The notes beneath the pieces were generated by a model. That model was not told the origin of the DNA, ran no database searches, and saw only the letters and a program-made list of their open reading frames with translations. 39,255 bases of DNA from positions 1 through 39,255 of the forward strand of contig CALJIG010000125.1 of the NCBI GenBank assembly GCA_937974175.1, written 5' to 3'. The position numbers and the translations under genes are program-made. Each line of letters opens with the position of its first letter. Position 1 is the first letter of the stretch. This document shows positions 24,786-33,229 of the stretch, piece after piece. The DNA comes from an uncultured Ignavibacteria bacterium (GTDB lineage Bacteria > Bacteroidota > Ignavibacteria > Tepidaquicellales > Tepidaquicellaceae).

Positions 24786-25595
24786 TTACTTTTTTACAAG
24801 TTTGTCATACTCTTTTCTGAGCAGCTGAACATCTTCCCATGTTGGTCTTTTCCAGTTGGGATTTCTTAACAAAGCTGCAGGATGGAATGTAACCATCGTA
24901 GGTATCCCCTGATACTCATGAAATTTGCCTCTCATTTTTCCGAGCGGCTCTTTTGAGCGGAGTAATGTCTGCGCAGCAAATGTACCCACACATAAAATCA
25001 GTTTGGGTTTTATAAGCTCAAGCTGTTTGAACAAGTAAGGCTCGCATGCTTCTATTTCCTCCGGTAAAGGATTTCTGTTATTAGGAGGTCTTGATTTCAA
25101 TATATTGCAAATAAAAACTTCCTCTCTTGTGAAATCTACAGCTTTTAATATTTCCGTAAGCAGCTTCCCTGCTCTTCCTACGAACGGTTTGCCCTGCTCA
25201 TCTTCATCTGCCCCCGGTGCTTCACCTATTACAACAAGATTTGCTTTGGGATTTCCTTCTCCGAAAACAAAACTTGTACGTGTTTTCCACAGAGGGCATT
25301 TTTTGCAATCTTTAATAAGCTCTTTAAGCTCTAAAAGATTTTTTGCATTCTTCCAGTCTTCATTCTCAACAACTTTCTTTTTCGCCATAGGTATTTCTAC
25401 AGTTTCAATTTTTGGAGATGTATAGTTTTCTGTAAATTCTTCTTTAACACTAATATTGAAATCGTTCTCAACATCAAGCTCGTAAACACTATCCGATTTT
25501 AACTCATCCTTCTGTATTAAATAATTATAATTCTTCTTATAAAATTTTAAGTAGCTTTCAAAGTCCTGTAATATTTCATTAATCGATTCAGACAT
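24786..25595 (-). CDS. Type-4 uracil-DNA glycosylase (Fe-S family)
   Basis: Removes uracil from DNA as the first step of base-excision repair. 269 residues: a ~90-residue charged N-terminal extension, then the family-4 domain. 'GEAPGADEDEQGKPFVGRAG' (124-143) is the uracil pocket, and 'FHPAALLRNP' the second catalytic loop. Three Fe-S cysteines are visible: C97 and C100 (CKKC) and C184 (EACEP). The fourth, usually in KCRPP, is serine (S168, 'LKSRPPNNR'), but a Cys lies five residues earlier (C163). Its start overlaps the coaBC stop by one base. The SPO1-polymerase-like label used in databases is the same family. Confidence 0.92.
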   Translation of the reverse strand: MSESINEILQDFESYLKFYKKNYNYLIQKDELKSDSVYELDVENDFNISVKEEFTENYTSPKIETVEIPMAKKKVVENEDWKNAKNLLELKELIKDCKKCPLWKTRTSFVFGEGNPKANLVVIGEAPGADEDEQGKPFVGRAGKLLTEILKAVDFTREEVFICNILKSRPPNNRNPLPEEIEACEPYLFKQLELIKPKLILCVGTFAAQTLLRSKEPLGKMRGKFHEYQGIPTMVTFHPAALLRNPNWKRPTWEDVQLLRKEYDKLVKK

Positions 25596-26803
25596 TATAC
25601 GAATAATTTATCTAATATAATATTTGCCAGTTCAAGCTTAGTCATCTTTTTATATTTATCTATACCTTTATTATCAATTATCGAAGCAACATTTGTATCA
25701 GTACCGAATCCTGCGCCTTTGACATTAGGATTATTTAAAACTATAAAATCCAGATTCTTTCTTTTCAGTTTGCTCTTTGCATTTGCAACTTCATTATTCG
25801 TTTCAACTGCAAAGCCTACAAGCTTATAATTCTTTTTTTGCTCTCCGAGATATTTTAATATATCGACTGATAGTCCGCATTCGATATTTATCTTATTCTT
25901 AAAATTCTCTTTCTTAATTTTTTGCTTGCTGATTTTCAGCGGCTTGAAATCCTCAATTGCTGCCGTCATTATAATAGCATCTTTACTTTTCATACTCTTC
26001 TTTACTGCATTAAACATTTGTTCCGATGTTTCTACATCAATTCTATTAACATTATCAATCGATAAATTTACCGGTCCACTAATTAGAGTAACATTTGCTC
26101 CTCTTTCACTAGCTGCCTGAGCTATAGCAAATCCCATTTTACCCGTAGAAGGATTTGTTATAAACCGGACTGCATCTATATATTCTCTTGTCGGTCCTGC
26201 TGTTATTAATATTTTCTTTCCTTGTAAATCCTGACTTTTTGCAAATTCATTTTTTAAAAACTCAAGCATCACTTCCGGCTCTGCCATTCTTCCCATACCA
26301 ACTAATCCGCTTGCAAGTTCGCCGCTTGTCGGCTCAATTATCTTATAGCCATACGATTTTAAATTTGCAATATTATTCTGTGTGATTTTATTCTTATACA
26401 TATCATCATCCATCGTAGGGGCAAGAGCTATAGGGCATCGTGTTGCAAGTATTGTTACCAGTAAGAAGTTATCACTCATTCCTGCGGCAATCTTTGCAAG
26501 TGTATTTGCAGTTGCGGGTGCAATGATGAAATACTCAGCCCATATGCCAAGGTTCACGTGCCATGTTTGTGTCTCAACTTTATTCAGAGTTTTCATTTCA
26601 CCATCAGGAAAAATATTCATGATTACATCATTCTTTGATAAAGCAGAAAGGGTAACGGGCGAAACAAATTTAGCAGCATCAGGTGTCATTACAACGCGCA
26701 CTTCAGCTCCTTCTTTAACAAGAAGCCGGACTAAGCGGCTTATCTTATAAGCTGCAATACCTGCGGATACACCTACTAATATTTTTTTGCCTTTGAGAGT
26801 CAA
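25595..26803 (-). CDS. coaBC: Bifunctional phosphopantothenoylcysteine decarboxylase / synthetase
   Basis: Two consecutive steps of coenzyme A synthesis: CoaB joins cysteine to 4'-phosphopantothenate with CTP, and CoaC (flavoprotein) decarboxylates the product. 402 residues. The N-terminal CoaC half has 'GVSAGIAAYK' (11-20), the catalytic His82 (WHVNLG), 'APATANTLAKIAAGMSDNF' and 'APTMDDDMYKN' (Asp in place of the Asn of E. coli PAMN). The CoaB half starts near 195: 'KKILITAGPTREYIDAVRFI', then 'NPSTGKMG', and later 'VGFAVET' with 'FGTDTN'. It follows rpoZ after a terminator, in the same direction. Confidence 0.95.
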   Translation of the reverse strand: MTLKGKKILVGVSAGIAAYKISRLVRLLVKEGAEVRVVMTPDAAKFVSPVTLSALSKNDVIMNIFPDGEMKTLNKVETQTWHVNLGIWAEYFIIAPATANTLAKIAAGMSDNFLLVTILATRCPIALAPTMDDDMYKNKITQNNIANLKSYGYKIIEPTSGELASGLVGMGRMAEPEVMLEFLKNEFAKSQDLQGKKILITAGPTREYIDAVRFITNPSTGKMGFAIAQAASERGANVTLISGPVNLSIDNVNRIDVETSEQMFNAVKKSMKSKDAIIMTAAIEDFKPLKISKQKIKKENFKNKINIECGLSVDILKYLGEQKKNYKLVGFAVETNNEVANAKSKLKRKNLDFIVLNNPNVKGAGFGTDTNVASIIDNKGIDKYKKMTKLELANIILDKLFV

Positions 26804-26823
26804 TTAGAACGGATTGGAATGTG

Positions 26824-26868
26824 AATAAAAAAAGAAATACTTACCTGAAAGTAATCAAGTAAGTATTC
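26824..26868 (-). terminator. Terminator between rpoZ and coaBC
   Basis: On the minus strand GAATACTTAC (26868-26859) pairs with GTAAGTATTTC (26844-26834) around a 14-nt loop, followed by a run of seven T's. It would separate the rpoZ-side operon from coaBC, or attenuate read-through. Confidence 0.6.
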
Positions 26869-26907
26869 AAAAAATACAAAAAAATTCAGATACGAATTCA
26901 GCCGATT

Positions 26908-27204
26908 TTAATCAGCGCTTCTTTCTTTGAATCTGAAATTAATTTCGTCATTCAACATTTCCTTTATTGCGCGGATAGTTGGTTTGTTCTTTTGTTCGAA
27001 CTCCAATGAAATGTTCAGCTTGTCCTGATTCATTATTGTATCGTCTTCTTCTTCTTTTGCGATGATTGGCTCAAGTCTTTGATTGAGTTCCATTTTTTCT
27101 TCATCGTTGATTTGCTTTGCTCTGATAGAAGCGATTGAAACTGCTTCGTAAATATTCTGAGCCTTAGATTCAAATCTCTCGATATCTAATGTTTGAATTG
27201 ACAT
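26908..27204 (-). CDS. rpoZ: RNA polymerase omega subunit (RpoZ/Rpb6-like)
   Basis: Small subunit that stabilises the beta-prime subunit of RNA polymerase. 98 residues. The omega hallmark is 'NIYEAVSIASIRAKQIN' (about 17-33), followed by acidic and helical stretches. The Bacteroidota form is divergent, so the gene order yicC-gmk-rpoZ-coaBC, the classical one, is strong support. It lies 2 bp after gmk. A good Shine-Dalgarno motif, AAAGGAG, sits 8-9 nt before the ATG, unlike most neighbours. Confidence 0.88.
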   Translation of the reverse strand: MSIQTLDIERFESKAQNIYEAVSIASIRAKQINDEEKMELNQRLEPIIAKEEEDDTIMNQDKLNISLEFEQKNKPTIRAIKEMLNDEINFRFKERSAD

Positions 27205-27206
27205 GA

Positions 27207-27776
27207 TTATTTCTCCTTTAAGTTATTTTTATATTTTAAAATTATATTGTTTGCTTCGCTTACTGCCGTTGGGAGCTCCTCATTTACCACAACGTAGTCG
27301 AACAAATCTTTTTGATTTAATTCCATATCAAACCTGTTAATTCTGGTTTGTATATCTTCATGGTTTTCAGTTGCTCTGTTTATCAGCCGTGTTTTCAAAG
27401 TCTCAACATCGGGCGGCATGATATATATTAGAACAGCTTTATCTTCATATAGTTTCTTTATTGAAAGCGCACCCTTTACATCGATATCAAATATTACATG
27501 CTTCCCTTTTTCAAGACTTTCATCTATGAAAGATTTTAACGTCCCGTAGTAGTCATCTTTATAAACATTTTCGTATTCAACAAGCTCGTTGTTTTTTATC
27601 TTACTGTTGAATTCTTCCTTGCTCAGAAAAAAATAATCGTGCCCGTCGACTTCATTCCCTCTTTTATTTCTTGTAGTAGCAGAGATAGAAAAAATTAAAT
27701 CATTATGAATTTTTAAAAGCTCTCTTACTATTGTAGTCTTTCCTGCGCCCGAAGGAGCTGATATAACAAAAAGCAT
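27207..27776 (-). CDS. gmk: Guanylate kinase
   Basis: Phosphorylates GMP to GDP with ATP, in the cytoplasm. 189 residues, normal for the family. P-loop 'APSGAGKT' (7-14), GMP-binding 'SATTRNKRGNEVDGHDYFFLSKEEF' (about 33-57) with the conserved Tyr/Asp/Glu, and the lid 'RLINRATENHEDIQTRI' with its Arg residues. The start overlaps the yicC stop by one base, so the two are coupled. It links to guaB in the same nucleotide pathway, but not in the same operon. Confidence 0.97.
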   Translation of the reverse strand: MLFVISAPSGAGKTTIVRELLKIHNDLIFSISATTRNKRGNEVDGHDYFFLSKEEFNSKIKNNELVEYENVYKDDYYGTLKSFIDESLEKGKHVIFDIDVKGALSIKKLYEDKAVLIYIMPPDVETLKTRLINRATENHEDIQTRINRFDMELNQKDLFDYVVVNEELPTAVSEANNIILKYKNNLKEK

Positions 27777-28657
27777 TATTCTATGTTTTGCAGCTGTTCC
27801 CTTATTTTTTCAAGCTCCTCTTTTAAAGCGGATACTCTCTGGGAAATTTCTGCGTTTAATGATTTTGAAGCCATCGTATTTATCTCGCGATTAATTTCCT
27901 GCGTAAGAAAATTCAATCTTCTTCCTGCCAGTTCTTTTGATGCTGCATACTCTTCGAAATATTTTGTATGGCTTCTTAAACGTACACACTCTTCACTTAT
28001 ATCAAGTTTCTCTGCAAGCAATACAACTTCTTGCTCAACTCTGCTTTCATCAACTAATTTTTTATCACCTAAAAGCAGTTCAACTTTTGCAAATAGTTTA
28101 TCTCTTTCATCTTTAATATTCTCAAGTGATATTTTCTCTATTATCGCTGATTCACTTTCAATCAGTTTCACTCTGCCCATTATATCATCACGAAGACTTT
28201 CACCTTCTTTTATTTTCATGCTTATTAAATCGTCTATTCCTTTATTCAATAATTCAAGAATAAATTTAAACTCTTCATCTGTAAGTTCGTTGGTAACATC
28301 CTTCGCTATAAATTCTGAGAAAGTTAAAATATGCTCAAGCTTAATTTTTTCCTTCGAGCCGATTGTCTTTCTTATATCTTTCAGAACATTGAAATACGTC
28401 TTTACATTTTCCTTATCTACTTTAAAATCATTCTCATCATTTTTATCGGTGCCGACGCTTATGTATATGCTAAGCTTTCCGCGGGAGATTTTTTTTCTTA
28501 CTGTATCTTTTAGTTCAAAATCTTTTGTATATAAAAATTTCGGATACTTAAAAGTTATCTCGCAAAATTTATTATTGACTGAACGGATTTCTATGGTGTA
28601 ATTTCTATCCCCATACTGACCTTCGGCTTTTCCGTAGCCTGTCATGCTTACAATCAT
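27776..28657 (-). CDS. yicC: YicC/YloC family endoribonuclease
   Basis: Cytoplasmic RNase family; E. coli YicC promotes decay of the RyhB small RNA and related members cut RNA directly. 293 residues. The N-terminal domain opens with the family signature 'MTGYGKAEGQYGDRNYTIEIRSVNN' split at 5-29 and the C-terminal DUF1732 domain ends with 'GRRLNFLTQEINREINTMASKS' (about 250-271) and 'EELEKIREQ'. The start overlaps the LOG-family stop by 4 bp. The yicC-gmk-rpoZ order is widely conserved. Confidence 0.94.
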   Translation of the reverse strand: MIVSMTGYGKAEGQYGDRNYTIEIRSVNNKFCEITFKYPKFLYTKDFELKDTVRKKISRGKLSIYISVGTDKNDENDFKVDKENVKTYFNVLKDIRKTIGSKEKIKLEHILTFSEFIAKDVTNELTDEEFKFILELLNKGIDDLISMKIKEGESLRDDIMGRVKLIESESAIIEKISLENIKDERDKLFAKVELLLGDKKLVDESRVEQEVVLLAEKLDISEECVRLRSHTKYFEEYAASKELAGRRLNFLTQEINREINTMASKSLNAEISQRVSALKEELEKIREQLQNIE

Positions 28658-29469
28658 ACTGTCTTGTTGTTTAGTTTATATTTTACTGTCAATTTAGATT
28701 TGAGATATTCAAATCCTTCCTGGGGTGTATCTACGTATTTCCAGAGCTTTACATCCTCTTTGGAAATCATTCCGTAATCTGTTAACGCTTCAAGATTAAT
28801 AATCTTATCCCAGAACTCCTTTCCGTAAATCACAATGAACATTTTCTTATGGAGCTTTTGTGTCTGCACAAGTGTTAAAATTTCCATAAGCTCATCCAGC
28901 GTACCAAATCCGCCCGGCATAATTACCAGAGCCTTGGCAGGATAAGCAAACCAGAACTTCCTCATGAAGAAATAATGGAATTCAAAATTCAATTCAGGAC
29001 TGATATACGGATTTGGGAACTGTTCAAAGGGCAATGAAATATTTAAACCCATCGAATATGCATCTGCCTTCGCAGCGCCTTTATTTGCAGCTTCCATAAT
29101 TCCGGGACCGCCGCCTGAACAAACTACAAACTCTTTATCCTTAGGCAATGACTTAGACCACTTGCTAAGAAGATAAGCCATTTCAACTGTATCTTCATAG
29201 TACTTCGACATCATTAAATCCATCTCGGCGCGCTTTAGCAGCTCCGGAGTAGGACTATTCTTTTTTAATCTTCTTAAATTCTTTTCAGCCTGCTCTTTTG
29301 ATTTTATTCTTGCAGAACCGAAAAAAACTATTGTATGATTTATTTTATATTTCTTGAAACGCTCGAGAGGTTCAAGATACTCTGTTAAAATTCTTGTACT
29401 TCTTCCTGCAGGAGAGTTTAAAAACTTGGCATTGTGATATGCCTTTGGTGCCTTTACAATTCGTGCCAT
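28654..29469 (-). CDS. LOG family (TIGR00730) nucleotide phosphoribohydrolase-like protein
   Basis: Rossmann-fold enzymes of this family hydrolyse nucleoside 5'-monophosphates to base and ribose phosphate; plant members release cytokinin. 271 residues. The conserved residues are 'FFGSARIKS' (49-57), 'SGGGPGIMEAANKGA' (118-132), the active-site R170 with K171 and 'PGGFGTLDE' (185-193). It is sometimes mislabelled lysine decarboxylase. It has an N-terminal extension of about 40 residues. It overlaps yicC by 4 bp and is preceded 12 bp away by the SDR gene, in one operon. Confidence 0.93.
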   Translation of the reverse strand: MARIVKAPKAYHNAKFLNSPAGRSTRILTEYLEPLERFKKYKINHTIVFFGSARIKSKEQAEKNLRRLKKNSPTPELLKRAEMDLMMSKYYEDTVEMAYLLSKWSKSLPKDKEFVVCSGGGPGIMEAANKGAAKADAYSMGLNISLPFEQFPNPYISPELNFEFHYFFMRKFWFAYPAKALVIMPGGFGTLDELMEILTLVQTQKLHKKMFIVIYGKEFWDKIINLEALTDYGMISKEDVKLWKYVDTPQEGFEYLKSKLTVKYKLNNKTV

Positions 29470-29481
29470 TAAAAATTTAAA

Positions 29482-30225
29482 TTAAGAAATTATCGACCTG
29501 CCGCCATCAACTGCGATAACCTGTCCTGTAATATAATTATTTTCGTTTACTAAATAATTCATAATTGATGTAATATCTTTTGCTTTGCCTATTTTTTTCA
29601 TAGGGTATTTCTTCGTTTCAGCCGGATTCACATTCTCATTTTCATCGCCGTCTATCCATATTGTTCCGGGAGCAATTGCATTTACTAAAATTTTCGGCGC
29701 AAGTTTTTTTGCAAGCAGATAAGTCATTTTTATTACACCTGCCTTTGAAATCCCGTAAGGCATATATCCCGTCCAGTTCAGTATTCCGCCAAGCGATGCC
29801 ATGTTGATAATTTTCCCCTGCTCAATGTCTGACTTCATCATTATCTTTGCCGCTTCCTGCGCGCAAAAAAATCCGCTCTTTAAATTCGTGTTTATAAACT
29901 TATCGAATATCTTTTCAGTTATATCAAAGAAATCATAGTTCTCAAAAATTGCAGCGTTGTTTATAAGAACATCAAGTTTCGGAAATTCTTTTCCGATAAC
30001 TTTAAACATCGATTTTATTTCAGTTACATTCGAGATATCTGCTTTAACAGGAAATACTATCGAGCCGTTTTTTGCAAGCTCATGACTGACTTCTTCAATT
30101 TCAGTTTTCGTTGAACGGTTGTAATGAAGAATTATATCATGCCCGAATGTGGAAAGAGATAGTGCAATCTCTTTTCCTAATCTTTTTGCTCCGCCTGTTA
30201 TTAATATTGTCTTATTCAATTTCAA
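29482..30225 (-). CDS. SDR family oxidoreductase, pteridine-reductase-like
   Basis: NAD(P)-dependent short-chain dehydrogenase/reductase, 247 residues. Cofactor motif TGGAKRLG (10-17), where the Lys-Arg suggests NADPH preference as in pteridine reductases. NNAA is at 89-92, then the catalytic S144, Y157 and K161 (YGISK), then 'GTIWIDGDE' and 'ITGQVIAVDGG'. Best analogues are FolM/PTR1-type pterin or biopterin reductases, but a general ketoreductase role cannot be excluded. It is the first gene of the leftward run and lies 80 bp from the tRNA gene in the same direction. Confidence 0.88.
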   Translation of the reverse strand: MKLNKTILITGGAKRLGKEIALSLSTFGHDIILHYNRSTKTEIEEVSHELAKNGSIVFPVKADISNVTEIKSMFKVIGKEFPKLDVLINNAAIFENYDFFDITEKIFDKFINTNLKSGFFCAQEAAKIMMKSDIEQGKIINMASLGGILNWTGYMPYGISKAGVIKMTYLLAKKLAPKILVNAIAPGTIWIDGDENENVNPAETKKYPMKKIGKAKDITSIMNYLVNENNYITGQVIAVDGGRSIIS

Positions 30226-30270
30226 ATTTCAAATGATGAATTTCAAATTGGATTAAAAATTTCGACAATA

Positions 30271-30299
30271 TCTGAAATCTGAAATCTGAAATCTGAAAT
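30271..30299. repeat. Four tandem heptamers TCTGAAA
   Basis: The unit TCTGAAA repeats four times between the SDR gene and the tRNA gene. It is a short simple-sequence array that could vary in copy number by slippage. Confidence 0.8.
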
Positions 30300-30307
30300 T
30301 AGAGCTG

Positions 30308-30381
30308 TGCCCTTGGGATGACTCGAACATCCGACACTCAGTTTAGGAAACTGATGCTCTATCCACCTGAGCTACAAGGGC
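30308..30381 (-). tRNA. tRNA-Arg (anticodon CCU)
   Basis: Read on the minus strand, the 74 nt fold into a full cloverleaf. The acceptor stem is GCCCTTG/CAAGGGC, the D stem GCTC/GAGC, the anticodon stem TCAGT/ACTGA with loop TTCCTAA (anticodon CCT, reading AGG), then a 5-nt variable loop and the T arm GGATG-TTCGAGT-CATCC. The discriminator base is A; CCA is not encoded (A then CA follows). Confidence 0.95.
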
Positions 30382-30409
30382 GAATAATTCGCCATTTACC
30401 AAATAAAAA

Positions 30410-30438
30410 ATTTAATAAAGGTAACTTTGAAGATACAA
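30410..30438 (-). promoter_or_regulatory. Possible promoter of tRNA-Arg
   Basis: On the minus strand TTGTAT (30438-30433) and TTAAAT (30415-30410) are 17 bp apart, and transcription would start some 22 nt before the tRNA. The -10 is weak, so this is a suggestion. Confidence 0.3.
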
Positions 30439-30536
30439 TTTACAGGGATTAAATTCAGTGGAAATAATGAAGTATATGGAAAAATCCTTCGATTTGCCTT
30501 TAAGCAAATGCCGTATTATCAGTTTATTACTACATT

Positions 30537-31421
30537 TTACTTCAGAAGCACCATTTTCTTCGTATCTGTAAAACTGCCTGCTTTCAATTTATAAAAATAT
30601 ACTCCGCTTGCAAGCTGTCCTGCATTGAATGTTATAAGGTAATTCCCGGCAGCAAAATCACTATTTGCCAGCTCGGCAACTTCTTTTCCGGATAAATCAT
30701 AAACCTTTAAAGTAACCTTTACAGGTGCAGGAATACTGAAGGTTATATCAGTCGAAGGATTAAAAGGATTAGGGAAATTTTGCGCTAGCTTATACTCCTT
30801 TGCCTCTACACCTTTTCCGAAAGGATTTGAAACGGAAAAATGACCCATCCATATATTATCCGAACTTGGTCCATAAGGTCCGCCGTTTTTTAAATAATAA
30901 TTAATGGCAAAATATACTTTTTGACCAACATAATTTTTTAAAGCATAACTTTTTTTGTGCCAGTTTCCCGCCGGACCATTTACTTTAAAATTATCCAGCA
31001 GCTGAAAACTTGAAATATTATTGTCCGTCGTTGAAACATAAATGCGAAGAGAGTCCTTATATTTTTTATCCACTGCTCCGCACCAGAATGAAAGTGTATC
31101 ATATTTTTCTATATCTGTAATTTGCGGAAGTATTACCCACTCATCTATTACACCTTTTTCATTTGCATTAAGGGAATTAAATTTTATAAAATAATTTCCG
31201 GCATGAGGCGCGAGTGTGCCTAACTGATAGTAGTCGAAAGTTGTAAAAAAGGCAGGATACTCCTGCACTCCGTTATCATTGTTTATTAATTTCCATCCTC
31301 TTTCTTCTACATTAAGGGAATCAAATGCTTCATAAAATTTTAATCTTTGAGCATGAGAAACATTGGATAGAATAAAGAAACTGATTATTAATAATAAAAT
31401 TATATAGAATGATTTTTTCAT
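30537..31421 (-). CDS. T9SS cargo with choice-of-anchor-J domain
   Basis: 294 residues with a Sec signal peptide (about 1-24, ending SHAQ). Residues about 25-200 match the choice-of-anchor J (jelly-roll) domain: 'FYEAFDSLNVEERGWKLINNDN', 'GNYFIKFNSL', 'DEWVILPQITDI'. The last ~80 residues are a T9SS type A sorting domain (AQNFPNPFNPSTDITFSIP, later 'LASGVYFYKLKAGSF', ending KKMVLLK). It follows the phospholipase-like gene by 8 bp, so co-expression is likely. It could be an extracellular binding or accessory protein. Confidence 0.88.
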   Translation of the reverse strand: MKKSFYIILLLIISFFILSNVSHAQRLKFYEAFDSLNVEERGWKLINNDNGVQEYPAFFTTFDYYQLGTLAPHAGNYFIKFNSLNANEKGVIDEWVILPQITDIEKYDTLSFWCGAVDKKYKDSLRIYVSTTDNNISSFQLLDNFKVNGPAGNWHKKSYALKNYVGQKVYFAINYYLKNGGPYGPSSDNIWMGHFSVSNPFGKGVEAKEYKLAQNFPNPFNPSTDITFSIPAPVKVTLKVYDLSGKEVAELANSDFAAGNYLITFNAGQLASGVYFYKLKAGSFTDTKKMVLLK

Positions 31422-31429
31422 ATTGTAAT

Positions 31430-33064
31430 TTACAAGCAGAAGTTTAATCCTAAATTCTTTTTTGCGGTGTTCAGAATTTCAATTCCGTCAGCTATTGTAA
31501 CAGGATTTGAACCGCCGACTTTTCCCAATGCTTTTGCCAATAGCATTAAATCTCTTTGGAATCCCGTTAAAGATTCATTGCTGTAATATTCTTTATCGGC
31601 ATCTACAGGTAATTGCCGCGGATGGGTAACCGGCCAGTTATCTCTGCTTCTTGGTGTGCTGAGATTAAAAACGGAATTCAGCGTATTAGGATTTAGTAAA
31701 TCTCTATCCGTAAGATGAGGCATTCCGTATTTTTCACACAGAGTTTTTATAACCGATGTATGCTCAAACGGAGTATGCACTATGGTTTTCTCTGCTATAT
31801 ATGATGATATAAGTATTGTAGGCACTCTTATTCCTGAGCGTTCAAACCTGAATCCGTTTTCATATTCATGGGGAAAAGGAGGAATTATATATGGCGGCGC
31901 AGCAGGTTTAGGCGGTACGTGGTCGAAGCATCCGCCGTGCTCATCATAGGTAATCATAAACAATGTATTCTGATAATTACTTCCTGTTTTGCTGTCCGAA
32001 TTTCTTATCGCAGTATAAATATTATGGATCAACTGCTCTCCTGCTAAAACATTTGAGGGTGTAGGGAAATTTGTATTCTGATGTGGACCTTCATCAGGCG
32101 GATGCTCGTCATTATGAAACCAGTGCATTCTTGGTTCGATAAAACTATACTTGGGAAGATTTCCGTTCTTTACATCATTATAAAATCCTTCCATCGTACA
32201 AAAATTACCTATGTAATCTTTCAATTTCAAAAAGTGCAGAAGCAAAGTTGAAGGTATTACATCGAGAACGTCAAAATAAATTTTCCAAGGTTGATTCGCA
32301 TCCTGCATTCTGTTATAAATAGTCGGCGCAAAATTCAAAGCCCATTTCTCAGCAGGTGAATTATCAACATATCCCCATGAAGTTGATGAATTAAAGAATG
32401 TCCTGTTGCAGAATGTCTGGCTGGGCACTGAGCAATGCCAGTTATCACAAACTGCAAAACTCTTTGCAAGTGTGCTCATTACAGGGATTGCAGATGGCGG
32501 AAAGCATGCCATTATTATTTTAAATTCGTCTACTGTCGGATATCTTCCCATGTACAATTTATAATAGTAGATATAATCATTGACAAATCCGTTCATCGGC
32601 GCAGGATTAGGGAGAGGAAACGGTTCATTAAACGGCGCTTGCATATTTGCAACATGTCTGAACTTATTAGAGTCCGGTAATATCGTATTAAAAAGCTGAG
32701 TATTAATATGCGGATATTCTTCACCGGGGTCCGGGCTTGGATCCGTCATTACAGTTCCGGGATAGACATGAACACTATCTACAGAGTAAGTTGTATCAGG
32801 GACGGTAACAGGATTTGAAAAATTCTTCCCGGCAACGCCGTTAAAATATTCTCCCGGAGGTAATTCGTTCTGCTGATACAGATAGCCGAGCATATTATCA
32901 AACGAACGGTTTTCCAGCATTAGAACAACTATATGGTCATACTTATCAGCGCCTTCAATAATTTGTTCACGGCTTAACAAGGATGGAAATGCAGTGCCGA
33001 TTGCTCCGAAGGCAACTGAAGAACCTGCAAGTTTTACAAAATCTCTTCTTGAGATTTTTTTCAT
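31430..33064 (-). CDS. Phospholipase C / acid phosphatase (AcpA-like) family enzyme
   Basis: Phosphoesterase-superfamily enzyme that cleaves phosphate or phosphodiester bonds outside the cytoplasm. 544 residues. The N-terminus 'SRRDFVKLAGSSVAFGAIG' is a Tat signal. Metal- and substrate-site marks are 'VVLMLENRSFDNMLGYL' (about 46-62), 'GYLYQQN', 'EPRMHWFHNDEHPPDEGPH', 'MITYDEHGGCFDHVPP' and 'RSGIRVPTILIS', in the usual order for bacterial phospholipases C and AcpA. There is no T9SS tail, so it probably acts in the periplasm. It is divergent from the LamG/Kelch gene across 165 bp. Confidence 0.9.
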   Translation of the reverse strand: MKKISRRDFVKLAGSSVAFGAIGTAFPSLLSREQIIEGADKYDHIVVLMLENRSFDNMLGYLYQQNELPPGEYFNGVAGKNFSNPVTVPDTTYSVDSVHVYPGTVMTDPSPDPGEEYPHINTQLFNTILPDSNKFRHVANMQAPFNEPFPLPNPAPMNGFVNDYIYYYKLYMGRYPTVDEFKIIMACFPPSAIPVMSTLAKSFAVCDNWHCSVPSQTFCNRTFFNSSTSWGYVDNSPAEKWALNFAPTIYNRMQDANQPWKIYFDVLDVIPSTLLLHFLKLKDYIGNFCTMEGFYNDVKNGNLPKYSFIEPRMHWFHNDEHPPDEGPHQNTNFPTPSNVLAGEQLIHNIYTAIRNSDSKTGSNYQNTLFMITYDEHGGCFDHVPPKPAAPPYIIPPFPHEYENGFRFERSGIRVPTILISSYIAEKTIVHTPFEHTSVIKTLCEKYGMPHLTDRDLLNPNTLNSVFNLSTPRSRDNWPVTHPRQLPVDADKEYYSNESLTGFQRDLMLLAKALGKVGGSNPVTIADGIEILNTAKKNLGLNFCL

Positions 33065-33229
33065 GGGGTTTCTTTTGAGGTTTCGGAAAATTAAGGAAAT
33101 ATATTTTAAAATGAAATTAACTTGGAAATTTGAATCTTAATTTAACTATAAACTTCAATTAATTGTATTTGCATAATAGTATTACTATTTTTAATTACCT
33201 CTTATAAATTTTAACGGAGTAACAAAAAA
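33065..33229. other. Divergent intergenic region
   Basis: These 165 A+T-rich bases must hold the promoters of the phospholipase-like gene and the LamG/Kelch gene. I see no confident hexamers. Confidence 0.3.

Noticed and set aside
26382..26750. 122-residue plus-strand frame antisense to coaBC
   Set aside because: It is the mirror image of the CoaC flavoprotein domain, and the minus-strand protein has every family motif.
27783..28601. 272-residue plus-strand frame antisense to yicC
   Set aside because: Its composition (Ser/Phe/Leu-rich) is that of the complementary strand of a Lys/Glu-rich gene, and yicC is unmistakable.
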